The notes: a model not told the origin generated them from the sequence alone. Shown: positions 1 through 6,683, numbered from the stretch's first letter. The stretch: DNA of 10,543 bases from CAYMGQ01 sp964390055 (GCA_964390055.1 CAYMGQ010000030.1:1-10543), one strand, 5' to 3'. Translations and numbers: made by a program.

Positions 1-288
1 TAATGATACATTGTGAGCCCTAGCTATGGTAAAGAAGGTATCTCCAGCCCTAACAATATAGGGTGTGCTACCGGCCGGGCATGTAGTAGGTGGCGGTGTA
101 GTCGTAGGGATACAAATCTGCTGACCAACCATAAGCATATTTGGATTCACCCCGGGGTTAACTGCCATAATTTCTTGGACAGTAGTATTGAATCTAGCCG
201 CCAATCTATAAAAAGTATCCCCTGCCTGAACAATGTAAGGTGTTGAACCTGCAGGACATGTAGACTTATTATAGTGGGTATAATACAT
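1..288 (-). CDS. LysM repeat protein, 3' end beyond window
   Basis: Translated from the minus strand; 96 codons are visible and the frame is still open at base 1. It begins at ATG 288, with an AAGGAGG SD at 299-305. There is no signal peptide. Residues 17-61 form a LysM domain (YIVQAGDTFYRLAARF, then NPGVNP and GQQICIP). A Thr/Pro linker follows (about 62-69), and a second LysM begins near residue 76 (YIVRAGDTFFTIAR). The CPAGSTPYIV block recurs at residues 11 and 70, so the gene is built of about 59-residue tandem units. LysM binds N-acetylglucosamine polymers such as peptidoglycan. In spore-formers, leaderless LysM proteins of this style include SafA-like coat or cortex proteins; a spore role here is inference. 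It lies downstream of the oxidoreductase operon on the same strand, 98 bp after its last stop. The leader can sequester the SD (see 291-372). Family call secure, role not. Confidence 0.9.
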   Translation of the reverse strand, partial: MYYTHYNKSTCPAGSTPYIVQAGDTFYRLAARFNTTVQEIMAVNPGVNPNMLMVGQQICIPTTTPPPTTCPAGSTPYIVRAGDTFFTIARAHNVSL

Positions 289-290
289 AA

Positions 291-372
291 TAATTTCTCC
301 TCCTTAAATATAATATTTTAAATTATACTATGGTAACATAGTATACTATAGTATATTCAAAGGAGGAGAATT
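291..372 (-). promoter_or_regulatory. Possible SD-sequestering leader of the LysM gene
   Basis: The SD core AAGGAGGAGAA (minus strand, plus 295-305) has a perfect 11-base reverse complement, TTCTCCTCCTT on the minus strand, at plus 360-370. RNA covering both could pair over 11 bp and hide the ribosome site. The 54-nt loop holds two further palindromes (324-345 and 342-355), which would stack as inner hairpins. This needs a transcript starting right of 370, either from the operon upstream or from a promoter I do not see. A hairpin at 324-345 could also act as a weak terminator, but it lacks a U-run. Confidence 0.45.
324..355. repeat. Nested TATACTAT palindromes
   Basis: Arms TATACTATG (324-332) and CATAGTATA (337-345) form a perfect 9-bp inverted repeat with spacer GTAA. 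Overlapping it, 342-355 is a perfect 14-bp palindrome, TATACTATAGTATA. The octamer TATACTAT therefore occurs four times in alternating orientation within 32 bp. On the minus strand CATAGTATA also fits the sigma-K -10 pattern CATAnnnTA, but no convincing -35 partner lies at the right distance. Operator array, hairpin or weak terminator are all possible. Confidence 0.55.
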
Positions 373-386
373 TGTTCTAGTGTATT

Positions 387-923
387 TTAACTTTTAATAT
401 AGGCCATTCCCTTAGCTATTGCCTCTAAATTAGTTTCATATAATTGGGGTCTTTTGGCTGTTATTTCTTTCATAGCAGCCTTAACCATGTCTAGGTCTAC
501 TAGTTTCAAGCTAGGTAAAAGTGCCCCTAGGCAAACCATATTAGTTACCCCTACATTACCCATCTCACTAGCAATATCTGTAGCAGGTATCTCAATAATT
601 GTAATATCATCCCTCTTGTCCTCTAACTTAGCTAAGGAAGAGTTTACAACTAGAATTCCCCCTTCTTTAATCCGGGGAGCAAATTTATCATAGGCCGGTT
701 TATTTAATACAATTGCTCCATCAGCAAAATCAATTACTGGTGAATGTATTTCCTCATCTGATAATATAACAGAACAATTTGCTGTTCCTCCCCGCATCTC
801 TGGTCCATAGGAGGGTATCCAACACAGTTCCAGGTCGGCCCCCATACCAGCATAGGCAAGGACCCTCCCTATAAACATAACTCCCTGACCTCCAAAACCT
901 GCAAATATTACCCTATCCATCAT
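387..923 (-). CDS. 2-oxoacid:ferredoxin oxidoreductase, gamma subunit
   Basis: This 178-residue protein is the gamma (POR_N/KorC-type) subunit of an anaerobic 2-oxoacid:ferredoxin oxidoreductase. In the family it is a cytoplasmic domain that contacts CoA and completes the catalytic complex with alpha and beta. The N-terminus carries the family's FAGFGGQG loop (residues 7-14), followed by IPSYGPEMRGG (about 37-47) and the SVILSDEEI strand. Length is normal for the family. The start ATG 923 overlaps the beta-subunit stop as ATGA (920-923), and GGAGG inside the beta gene serves as SD, so the two are translationally coupled. A second ATG follows at 920; the first has the better SD spacing. It is the last gene of the operon. 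Substrate is inferred from the neighbouring butyrate kinase, not from this subunit. Confidence 0.93.
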   Translation of the reverse strand: MMDRVIFAGFGGQGVMFIGRVLAYAGMGADLELCWIPSYGPEMRGGTANCSVILSDEEIHSPVIDFADGAIVLNKPAYDKFAPRIKEGGILVVNSSLAKLEDKRDDITIIEIPATDIASEMGNVGVTNMVCLGALLPSLKLVDLDMVKAAMKEITAKRPQLYETNLEAIAKGMAYIKS

Positions 924-1672
924 AAGCTTTTTACCTCCTCTGCCACCTTTAGTTCACCCATCTGGTAAACAGGCATCATATTTTCCCGTAACCATTCCAA
1001 ACTCTCTGCTGGCGTCATTCCCCAGTTAGTGGGACATGTAGATAAAACGCTTACCAAGGCAAAGCCCAGACCCGCTTGCTGTACCTTAAAGGCCTTTTTA
1101 ATAGCTGCCTTAGCCTTCCTAATATTTTGAGGTGTATCTACTGAAGTCGAGGCCACATAAACTGCACCCTCAAGATTAGCTATAATTTTTGGAAAATCTA
1201 TAGGGTAACCATTGACTAGAACATCCCTACCATAGGGACTGGTGGACGTCTTCATTCCCTCTAGTGTAGTAGGTGCCATCTGGCCACCCGTCATTCCATA
1301 TATGGCGTTGTTTACCATAATAGATGTTAATTTCTCTCCCCTTGCTGCTGCATGAACAGCATGCTGTGTACCTATGGCTGCAATATCTCCATCCCCCTGA
1401 TAAGTAAAGACAATCCTATCAGGTAGAGATCTTTTAATACCTGTCCCTACAGCTTGTGCCCTACCATGGGCTGCTCCTACGAAATCACAGGTGAAAAAGT
1501 TTTGGCAAAATCCTGCACAACCTACAGGCGATACCCCTATAGTCTCATCTATAATATCTAATTCCTCCAAAACCTCGGCAACTAATCTCATAATTATTCC
1601 ATGGGTACATCCAGGGCAGAAGGAAAAAGCTACATCCGTTAGCCCTTTGGATCTTGTAAATACTTTTTTCAT
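920..1672 (-). CDS. 2-oxoacid:ferredoxin oxidoreductase, beta (TPP) subunit
   Basis: This 250-residue subunit binds thiamine pyrophosphate and carries the reaction 2-oxoacid + CoA + oxidised ferredoxin to acyl-CoA + CO2 + reduced ferredoxin, together with the alpha subunit. Visible marks are the cysteine motif CPGCTHG (C19, C22), GCAGFC (C52, C56), and the TPP/Mg site GDGD at 93-96 followed by NNAIYGMTGGQ (121-131). Length and order match short-form KOR/VOR beta subunits; the separate ferredoxin subunit supplies the [4Fe-4S] wiring. ATG 1672 lies two bases after the alpha stop, with GGAGGGGG upstream as SD. Sequence alone does not separate 2-oxoisovalerate from 2-oxoglutarate or aromatic oxoacids; the operon's butyrate kinase favours branched-chain substrates. 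Confidence 0.94.
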   Translation of the reverse strand: MKKVFTRSKGLTDVAFSFCPGCTHGIIMRLVAEVLEELDIIDETIGVSPVGCAGFCQNFFTCDFVGAAHGRAQAVGTGIKRSLPDRIVFTYQGDGDIAAIGTQHAVHAAARGEKLTSIMVNNAIYGMTGGQMAPTTLEGMKTSTSPYGRDVLVNGYPIDFPKIIANLEGAVYVASTSVDTPQNIRKAKAAIKKAFKVQQAGLGFALVSVLSTCPTNWGMTPAESLEWLRENMMPVYQMGELKVAEEVKSL

Positions 1673-1674
1673 CT

Positions 1675-2745
1675 CTACACCCCCTCCACTGCTAATAAAT
1701 CAAAGGTTTCTTCAAGATAATCTAATATTTCATGCTCGGTTGGTAACATACCACCCTGTCTGCGATAAAGGTGTACTGGCATTTTACACTCTACGGCTAG
1801 CTTAACATCTTCAATCATTTGTCCTGTATTTAATTCTACGCTTACAATCCCCTTTACCTTATCCTTATAGGGAATAAAGGCTTTTTTAGGGAAAGGCCAT
1901 AGGGAAATAGGACGGATTAATCCCAGTTTAATTCCCTTTTTACGGGCATTCAAGACGGTACTCTTACATATCCTCCCGGTAGTTCCATAGCTTACCAACA
2001 AATATTCAGCATCTTCCGTGTGAAATTCCTCCCACCGTTGTTCTACTTCTTCAATATCCTTATATTTTTTCTCCCATAGTAAATTATTTGCTTCACCAAC
2101 CTCATTAGTCAAAGAGTAGCTGGCAAGTATTCTTTTCTCCCTACCCTTAGCCCCATCAACTATCCAACTCCTATCTACTGGGGGGACCTCAGGCCTATCC
2201 TTTAGTAGAACAGGTTCCATGGTTTGACCTAAAAAACCATCGGTCAAAACCAAGACGGGATTCCGGTATTTTTCTGCTAAATCAAAGGCTTCCATTGTGA
2301 AATCATATAATTCTTGGGCCTTAGACGGCGCCAGTACAATAAGTCTGTAGTCTCCATGGCCTCCACCCTTTGTTGATTGGAAATAATCGGCTTGGGATGG
2401 ACCCAATCCCCCTAAGCCAGGACCAGTACGGTTAACATTGACTATTACCATAGGTAATTCCACAGCAGCACTATAGGAAATACCCTCCTGTTTTAAACTA
2501 ATTCCTGGACTAGAGGATGCTGTCATCACCCGTGTTCCAGTACAAGCGGCCCCATAGCACATATTAATAGCCCCTATTTCATCCTCGGCTTGTAGTACGG
2601 TCCCGCCCTTAGCGGGTAAATGTTTGGATAGGTATTCAACTATCTCTGTTGAAGGGGTTATGGGGTAACCAAAGAACATTTTGCAACCTGCTCGCAAAGC
2701 CGCTTCCCCAATAATTTCATTACCTTTTAATAATACCTTTTTCAT
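1675..2745 (-). CDS. vorB: 2-oxoacid:ferredoxin oxidoreductase, alpha subunit (VorB-like)
   Basis: This 356-residue subunit has the PFOR N-terminal pyrimidine-binding domain (about 1-230), with the diagnostic GYPITPSTEI (25-34) and the conserved AEDEIGAINMCYGAACTG stretch. A transketolase C-terminal-like domain follows (about 250-345), with LLVSYGTTGR and LIRPISLWPFP. It resembles the family usually named 2-ketoisovalerate (3-methyl-2-oxobutanoate) ferredoxin oxidoreductase VorB; the symbol rests on that resemblance plus operon context. The alpha subunit completes the TPP pocket and helps set substrate choice. The start ATG 2745 has AAAGGGG as SD. It lies 23 bp after the ferredoxin subunit gene and is followed immediately by beta. 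Paralogues acting on 2-oxoglutarate (KorA) or indolepyruvate cannot be excluded. Confidence 0.9.
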   Translation of the reverse strand: MKKVLLKGNEIIGEAALRAGCKMFFGYPITPSTEIVEYLSKHLPAKGGTVLQAEDEIGAINMCYGAACTGTRVMTASSSPGISLKQEGISYSAAVELPMVIVNVNRTGPGLGGLGPSQADYFQSTKGGGHGDYRLIVLAPSKAQELYDFTMEAFDLAEKYRNPVLVLTDGFLGQTMEPVLLKDRPEVPPVDRSWIVDGAKGREKRILASYSLTNEVGEANNLLWEKKYKDIEEVEQRWEEFHTEDAEYLLVSYGTTGRICKSTVLNARKKGIKLGLIRPISLWPFPKKAFIPYKDKVKGIVSVELNTGQMIEDVKLAVECKMPVHLYRRQGGMLPTEHEILDYLEETFDLLAVEGV

Positions 2746-2768
2746 CTTTTTTCAGCCCCTTTCAAATA

Positions 2769-2972
2769 TTATTTATAAATCTCTATTGCCACATCGGGAC
2801 AAACCATAGCACATAAGGCACAACTTATACATTCTTCCTGATTAGTACATACCACTGTGAAGTATCCCTTTTCATTTGCCTTGTCCCCTATCTCTAAAAC
2901 ATCATTTGGACATGCATCAACACATAAGCCACAACTCTTGCAATACTGATCTAATACATTAACCTTATTCAT
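2769..2972 (-). CDS. 2[4Fe-4S] ferredoxin, delta subunit of the oxidoreductase
   Basis: This 67-residue protein has two full CxxCxxCxxxCP motifs, C11-C14-C17-C21 and C48-C51-C54-C58, so it should hold two [4Fe-4S] clusters. As the delta subunit it passes electrons from the TPP intermediate to soluble ferredoxin. The second motif follows an acidic insert (NQEEC), common in such subunits. ATG 2972 is preceded by GGGGAGGG. It sits between buk and the alpha gene, the usual position in VOR-type operons. A further cysteine, C42, lies outside the cluster motifs. Confidence 0.93.
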   Translation of the reverse strand: MNKVNVLDQYCKSCGLCVDACPNDVLEIGDKANEKGYFTVVCTNQEECISCALCAMVCPDVAIEIYK

Positions 2973-2999
2973 GTAAATCCCTCCCCTTCTTCTAATTTA

Positions 3000-4076
3000 T
3001 TAATTATAGGTCTTTGCCTTCTCTTCCTTCCTAAGTACCCTTAAGGCACCAAAGGCCAAAGCTTCTAACTCTTCCTCTCCTGGTATAACATCAACGGGGG
3101 CTATGTATTTAACCCTCTTAACAATGTCCCCCACTATTCTTTTAGAATGTGCAATCCCTCCGGTTAAAATAATCCTATCTACTTCACCCATTAAAACCGT
3201 TGCCATAGCCCCTATTTCCTTGGCCACCTGATATGCTAATGCATCTAGGACAACATCTGCCCTGTCATTGCCCTCCTGGGCCATGGCCTCCACCTGGCGA
3301 AGATCAACAGTTTGGAAATAAGAATAAAGGCCCCCCTTGTTACTTAGTTTTTCTCTTAACTCATGATAGGTGTACTTACCAGAGAAACACAAGTTAAGTA
3401 ACTGGTCTGCTGGCAACCCACCACATCTATCTGGAGAAAAGGGCCCTTCTGCTTTAGCATTATTTACATCTATCATTTTACCTTCTTTATGGGGGGTCAC
3501 AGAAATTCCTGTCCCTAAATGAGCAACAATCAAATTTAGGTCTTCATACTGCCTGCCCATCTGTCCAGCCACTTTATGGGCTACTGCCTTCATATTTAAG
3601 GCATGGGACAAACTAATTCTTTCCAAATCAGCTAATCCTGATATCCGAGCCACTGGTTCCAATTCATCAACAGATACTGGATCTACAATAAAGGCCGGAA
3701 TATCCAATTGTTTTCCTAAATTATAGGCTATAACAGCCCCCAAATTAGACGCGTGCTCTCCCCTTTCTGCCTCTTTTAAATCTTCAACCATTTCTTCATT
3801 TACCCTATAGGTGCCACCCTCCAAGGGTTTTAGTAAGCCACCCCGGCCTACTACTGCTGCCAAGGTCTCAATAGCTATCTCCTTGTCCTCAAGAATTTGT
3901 GTGACAAGTTTTAATCTGTATTGATATTGAGAAAAAACATCTGTAAATCCTTCTAAGTCCTGGGTCATATGCTCAATTGTTTTTTGAAAGAGAGCTACCT
4001 CCCCATCATATACTGCTAATTTTGTAGAGGTTGCTCCTGGATTGATAACCAATATCCTATCCTTTACAATGCCCAC
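3000..4076 (-). CDS. buk: Butyrate kinase
   Basis: This 358-residue protein is an ASKHA-fold acyl kinase (acyl-phosphate + ADP to carboxylate + ATP), of normal family length. Conserved blocks are NPGATSTK (12-19, phosphate loop), VGRGG (76-80), HASNLGA (108-114), VDPVSVDE (131-138), AHLGTGISV (185-193), EGPFSPDRCGGLP (210-222) and LTGGIAHS near the C-terminus. The start is GTG at 4076, with a strong AGGAGGGG SD six bases upstream. It is first in the oxidoreductase operon, 27 bp ahead of the ferredoxin gene. That link suggests branched-chain acyl phosphates (isobutyryl, isovaleryl, 2-methylbutyryl) as in-vivo substrates, a known capacity of this family; this is inference. No phosphotransbutyrylase gene lies in the window, so it must be elsewhere. 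Acetate kinase is excluded by length and motifs. Confidence 0.95.
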   Translation of the reverse strand: MGIVKDRILVINPGATSTKLAVYDGEVALFQKTIEHMTQDLEGFTDVFSQYQYRLKLVTQILEDKEIAIETLAAVVGRGGLLKPLEGGTYRVNEEMVEDLKEAERGEHASNLGAVIAYNLGKQLDIPAFIVDPVSVDELEPVARISGLADLERISLSHALNMKAVAHKVAGQMGRQYEDLNLIVAHLGTGISVTPHKEGKMIDVNNAKAEGPFSPDRCGGLPADQLLNLCFSGKYTYHELREKLSNKGGLYSYFQTVDLRQVEAMAQEGNDRADVVLDALAYQVAKEIGAMATVLMGEVDRIILTGGIAHSKRIVGDIVKRVKYIAPVDVIPGEEELEALAFGALRVLRKEEKAKTYN

Positions 4077-4112
4077 AACTATCCCCTCCTGCCAAACTTT
4101 TTATCCTTATTT

Positions 4113-4141
4113 AGTATAACATGGAAAACATAATTTCCCCA
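4113..4141 (-). promoter_or_regulatory. Promoter of the buk-oxidoreductase operon
   Basis: Minus strand: extended -10 TGTTATACT (hexamer TATACT at 4113-4118), 17-bp spacer, weak -35 TGGGGA (4136-4141). The predicted leader is about 30 nt to the GTG start. Within the spacer, GGAAA (4123-4127) and TTTCC (4134-4138) form an inverted repeat that could be an operator overlapping RNA polymerase. Confidence 0.5.
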
Positions 4142-4199
4142 CTACTTTAATGTTCAAAAAATTTGGTATTTATAAAAAATTAGAAGTATTAAAATTTAT

Positions 4200-4213
4200 T
4201 CCTAATTATAGGA
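4200..4213. promoter_or_regulatory. Small inverted repeat in the buk/lysR divergent region
   Basis: TCCTA (4200-4204), spacer ATTA, TAGGA (4209-4213): perfect 5-bp arms. It lies between the two divergent promoters, about 60 bp upstream of the buk -35. It is a possible secondary regulator site, weaker than the dyad at 4259-4277. Confidence 0.25.
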
Positions 4214-4258
4214 TACAAAATATTATATTCATTGTAAAATATAATAATGCTATTTCAG

Positions 4259-4277
4259 TAATAAGTAAAACTTATTA
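4259..4277. promoter_or_regulatory. Candidate LysR-type operator (19-bp dyad)
   Basis: TAATAAGT (4259-4266), spacer AAA, ACTTATTA (4270-4277) is a perfect 8-bp interrupted dyad. T4262 and A4274 give the T-N11-A arrangement typical of LysR-type boxes. It ends four bases before the -35 of the proposed lysR promoter, close to where an autoregulatory site would sit, and is about 120 bp upstream of the operon promoter. Confidence 0.5.
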
Positions 4278-4280
4278 GTA

Positions 4281-4309
4281 TTGATTAAAACAGATGAAAA
4301 TGTTATTAT
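4281..4309 (+). promoter_or_regulatory. Promoter of the LysR-family gene
   Basis: -35 TTGATT (4281-4286), 17-bp spacer, extended -10 TGTTATTAT with hexamer TATTAT at 4304-4309. It lies about 75 bp upstream of the start codon and directly downstream of the dyad at 4259-4277. Confidence 0.5.
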
Positions 4310-4385
4310 TGTTTTGATTAAGGATGTTTATAAGACTCTGGGATTATAACATTATCTGTAACTTTAGCAGAAGGGGGAAATGATA

Positions 4386-5282
4386 ATGGATATTAGACAG
4401 CTTCGGTATTTTATGGCCGTTGCCGAATATCTTAATTTTACTGAGGCAGCTAAGCACCTATTTGTTGCTCAATCAGCGGTGAGTCAGCAGATAGCAGAAT
4501 TAGAAAGAAAAATAGATGTCCAACTCTTCATTCGTAATAAGCGTTCCGTTAAACTTACCAAGGCAGGTGGAGTGCTGTTAAAGGAGGCCTCCTATCTTGT
4601 CAATAAATTAGAGGAGGCTGTTGAAAAGACCCGCCAGGCCAAGCTTGGCATAATAGGCAGTTTAGATATAGGCTTTCTTGGATATACGGAGGCAAATTTC
4701 TTACCTAGCCTCATCCAACAGTTTCGACATGATTATCCCAAGATAAATATATACCTCCACCAATTTAATCATGAAACCCTAATTAGATATCTAAGAGATG
4801 AGGAATTGGATTTAGTATTTACCTTTGCCTTTGGCCTTGATGATACCAAGGGCTTGGAGGTTAAAGAAATCTTTACTGAAAAAAATTCGATTGTTATGCA
4901 CCACCGACACCCTCTGGCAGAAAAAGCTAGTATTAACATTTCTGAATTAGCCAAGGAAAACTTTATAATTGTAGATAGGAACGAATTTGCACAAGGCTTT
5001 AGTAAAACTCTGTTAATGTGTGCCAAGGGCGGTTTTACCCCAAATATTGTTAGTGAGGAAAAGTTTATTAATACTATTCTTTTATTAGTTGATGCCGGCA
5101 TGGGTATCAGCATCCTACCAAAAAGCCTTGAATTATACTCGACCCCCAGCCTCCGTTTTATTGATGTTGATGATGGCATAGCTATGGACAAACTCATAAT
5201 TGCCTGGCGAAAGGATAATTTAAATTCTTCAATACCCCTATTTTTACAGCAGTTGGATACAATTGATTGGCCCTCCATATAA
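4386..5282 (+). CDS. LysR-family transcriptional regulator
   Basis: This 298-residue protein has the LysR layout. Residues 1-60 form the winged helix-turn-helix (MDIRQLRYFMAVAEYLNFTE, then AAKHLFVAQSAVSQQIAELE and LTKAG). A linker helix follows, then a periplasmic-binding-protein-like effector domain from about residue 88 (GSLDIGFLGYTEANFLPSL) to the end. I chose ATG 4386 rather than the in-frame ATG at 4380: the AGGGGG SD at 4372-4377 is eight bases from 4386 but only two from 4380, and MDIRQL is the usual family start. It diverges from buk, so the likely target is the buk-oxidoreductase operon, perhaps sensing a branched-chain oxoacid, acyl-CoA or amino acid; the effector is unknown. Candidate sites lie at 4259-4277 and 4200-4213. 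Confidence 0.95.
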   Translation: MDIRQLRYFMAVAEYLNFTEAAKHLFVAQSAVSQQIAELERKIDVQLFIRNKRSVKLTKAGGVLLKEASYLVNKLEEAVEKTRQAKLGIIGSLDIGFLGYTEANFLPSLIQQFRHDYPKINIYLHQFNHETLIRYLRDEELDLVFTFAFGLDDTKGLEVKEIFTEKNSIVMHHRHPLAEKASINISELAKENFIIVDRNEFAQGFSKTLLMCAKGGFTPNIVSEEKFINTILLLVDAGMGISILPKSLELYSTPSLRFIDVDDGIAMDKLIIAWRKDNLNSSIPLFLQQLDTIDWPSI

Positions 5283-5409
5283 TTATATATATTAAATTAT
5301 TACTTTATATTTTACCCCAACTAAATATGTATAAAAGTTCCCTCTATTGTAAAACCTATACAAGAATATATTTATTCTATTAAATAAGATTAGATTTGGA
5401 GGTGTTACA

Positions 5410-5781
5410 ATGTCAGAGGAGAGAAATCATAATCGCACCCAGGATGCAACAGGTTGGGGTAATCTAATTTTGAGATTTATAACTTCTGCTATTGTTATAG
5501 GTGTTGCAGCCTTTATTACCCCAGGCTTTAGGATTGAAGGCCTGTGGGGGGTTGTTTTTGCAGCATTAGCTATCTCAATTATTAATTACCTAGTAGAAAA
5601 AGTATTTGATTTGGAGGCCTCACCCTTTGGTAAAGGATTGCTGGGTTTTGCCATTGCCGCAGCTATCATTTATGTTAGTCAATTTATAGTGCCGGCTATG
5701 GCAGTAACCTGGGTTGGTGCCCTTATAGGCGCTCTTGTTATTGGTATTATAGACATGCTTGTACCTGGCAAGACCATCTAA
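5410..5781 (+). CDS. Four-helix membrane protein, DUF360/'phage holin' family
   Basis: This 123-residue integral membrane protein has a short hydrophilic N-terminus (1-17) and four hydrophobic segments at about 19-37, 43-62, 73-95 and 99-118. The pattern, including ITPGFRIEGLWGVVFAALAISIIN split across the first loop and second helix, matches the family labelled DUF360 or superfamily IV phage holin (PF04020). Despite that label, members are widespread single-copy bacterial genes with no known lysis role, and no phage genes lie here. The SD GGAGGTG (5398-5404) is well placed for ATG 5410. It stands alone, 127 bp after lysR, and converges on cwlD. Function unknown. Confidence 0.85.
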   Translation: MSEERNHNRTQDATGWGNLILRFITSAIVIGVAAFITPGFRIEGLWGVVFAALAISIINYLVEKVFDLEASPFGKGLLGFAIAAAIIYVSQFIVPAMAVTWVGALIGALVIGIIDMLVPGKTI

Positions 5782-5789
5782 TTCCCTTA

Positions 5790-5895
5790 ATGTCCACAAT
5801 AGTAACATGCTTTATCCACAATATTTCGCTTCTATCAGCTAGAGGACAGGCATTAAAGGGTAGGTTATCCACAGTTTCCACAGATTGTATCCACA
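5790..5895 (+). promoter_or_regulatory. Cluster of five DnaA-box-like sites
   Basis: Between the convergent membrane-protein gene and cwlD there are perfect DnaA boxes TTATCCACA at 5812-5820 and 5865-5873, a one-mismatch box GTATCCACA at 5887-5895, and two two-mismatch boxes, ATGTCCACA (5790-5798) and GTTTCCACA (5874-5882). All five point the same way. There is no dnaA or dnaN nearby and no long AT-rich unwinding tract, so this is unlikely to be oriC; a DnaA-binding or titration locus is a better guess. Confidence 0.6.
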
Positions 5896-5898
5896 TTA

Positions 5899-6615
5899 TT
5901 ATGGGTTATTTGCAAAATAATTTTGTATCCCTACATAGATAGCCCATGCAATTTTTTTCTGATAATCCGATTTGCCTAGGAGCCTTTCCTCCTTAGGATT
6001 AGATAAAAACCCACATTCCACTAAGCATGTGGGTATATCTAATCCCTTTATTAAATAAACCTCACTCTTTGGCAAGGCCACCCTCTTATTGTTTTTGTCG
6101 AGAATATTAATTAATTCGCTTTGGATGTTTTCTGCCAAAATCTTTCCCCTACTATTATCCGGAGGATAAAAGGTTTGGGCCCCATAATACTGACTTTGGG
6201 GAAAGCTATTTAAATGGATAGTAATAAAAATATCACCCCTACTAGTCTCTACAATCTCCTTCCTCCTTCGCAAATCCTCATTTTTTCTTTTTTTTAGGCT
6301 AGCACCCCCAGTGGATAGAGCCTTATCCTCTGTTCTAGTCATAATAACAATGGCCCCACTCTGTTGTAAATAATCCCTTAAATGTTTTGCTATTATAAGG
6401 TTAATATCCTTCTCTTTTATACCGGTTTTACCCACTGTCCCTGGATCCTCCCCACCATGTCCCGGATCCAAGACTATTATCCTTGTTAAGCTAGGCATAA
6501 AAGTTGCTACCGCTTTAAATCTATAATTATTCCAAATAAATAAGACTATAATTAGCAAAATGGTGGCCACTAGAAAATATAGTAGGCTTCTTTTTTTTAT
6601 AAGTATTATCCTCAT
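5899..6615 (-). CDS. cwlD: N-acetylmuramoyl-L-alanine amidase, CwlD type
   Basis: This 238-residue zinc amidase of the Amidase_3 family cleaves the bond between N-acetylmuramic acid and the stem peptide. Residues 8-27 form an uncleaved membrane anchor. The catalytic domain shows DPGHGGEDPGTVG (zinc His), a Glu in the GIKEKDINL segment, RTEDKALSTGG, the CwlD-style RRKEDLRRR-like segment, IHLNSFP (zinc His), GAQTFY and the catalytic CLVECGFLSNP near the end. Length and GAQ.FY plus RKxEDL features fit CwlD, which acts in making muramic-delta-lactam in spore cortex, and mark the host as a spore-former. I place the start at ATG 6615 with GGGGGG seven bases upstream; the longer frame would use TTG at 6630, which overlaps that SD. 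A general cell-wall amidase cannot be fully excluded. No confident sporulation promoter was found. Confidence 0.88.
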   Translation of the reverse strand: MRIILIKKRSLLYFLVATILLIIVLFIWNNYRFKAVATFMPSLTRIIVLDPGHGGEDPGTVGKTGIKEKDINLIIAKHLRDYLQQSGAIVIMTRTEDKALSTGGASLKKRKNEDLRRRKEIVETSRGDIFITIHLNSFPQSQYYGAQTFYPPDNSRGKILAENIQSELINILDKNNKRVALPKSEVYLIKGLDIPTCLVECGFLSNPKEERLLGKSDYQKKIAWAIYVGIQNYFANNP

Positions 6616-6666
6616 CCATAATCCCCCCAATTTCTATCTACCCTAATCCTATATATATGATGGAAA

Positions 6667-6683
6667 TAATTGATATACAATTA
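6667..6683. promoter_or_regulatory. 17-bp inverted repeat between cwlD and the coiled-coil gene
   Basis: TAATTG (6667-6672), spacer ATATA, CAATTA (6678-6683): perfect 6-bp arms. It lies in the divergent intergenic region, upstream of a TATAAT at 6715-6720 that could serve the small gene (its -35 is poor). Candidate operator; AT-richness makes chance more likely. Confidence 0.3.

Noticed and set aside
13..246. Plus-strand 77-codon frame
   Set aside because: It lies antisense to the LysM repeats, has no SD and no recognisable protein character.
359..382. Strong plus-strand SD (AAAGGAGGAGAA) suggesting a plus-strand gene
   Set aside because: The codons after it hit TAG at once, and the next GTG frame stops after a few codons. 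It is better explained as the anti-SD arm of the minus-strand leader.
4769..5278. Minus-strand 169-codon frame within the LysR gene
   Set aside because: It is a shadow of a well-supported LysR gene; there is no SD and the composition is not protein-like.
5410..5781. Prophage remnant, suggested by the 'phage holin' family name
   Set aside because: No endolysin, capsid, integrase or attachment site is nearby, and this family is common outside phages. The adjacent amidase is a CwlD-type host sporulation enzyme.
5790..5895. Chromosomal or plasmid replication origin
   Set aside because: There is no dnaA, dnaN or rep gene, no iterons beyond the DnaA boxes and no long AT-rich unwinding tract. The flanking genes are ordinary chromosomal ones.
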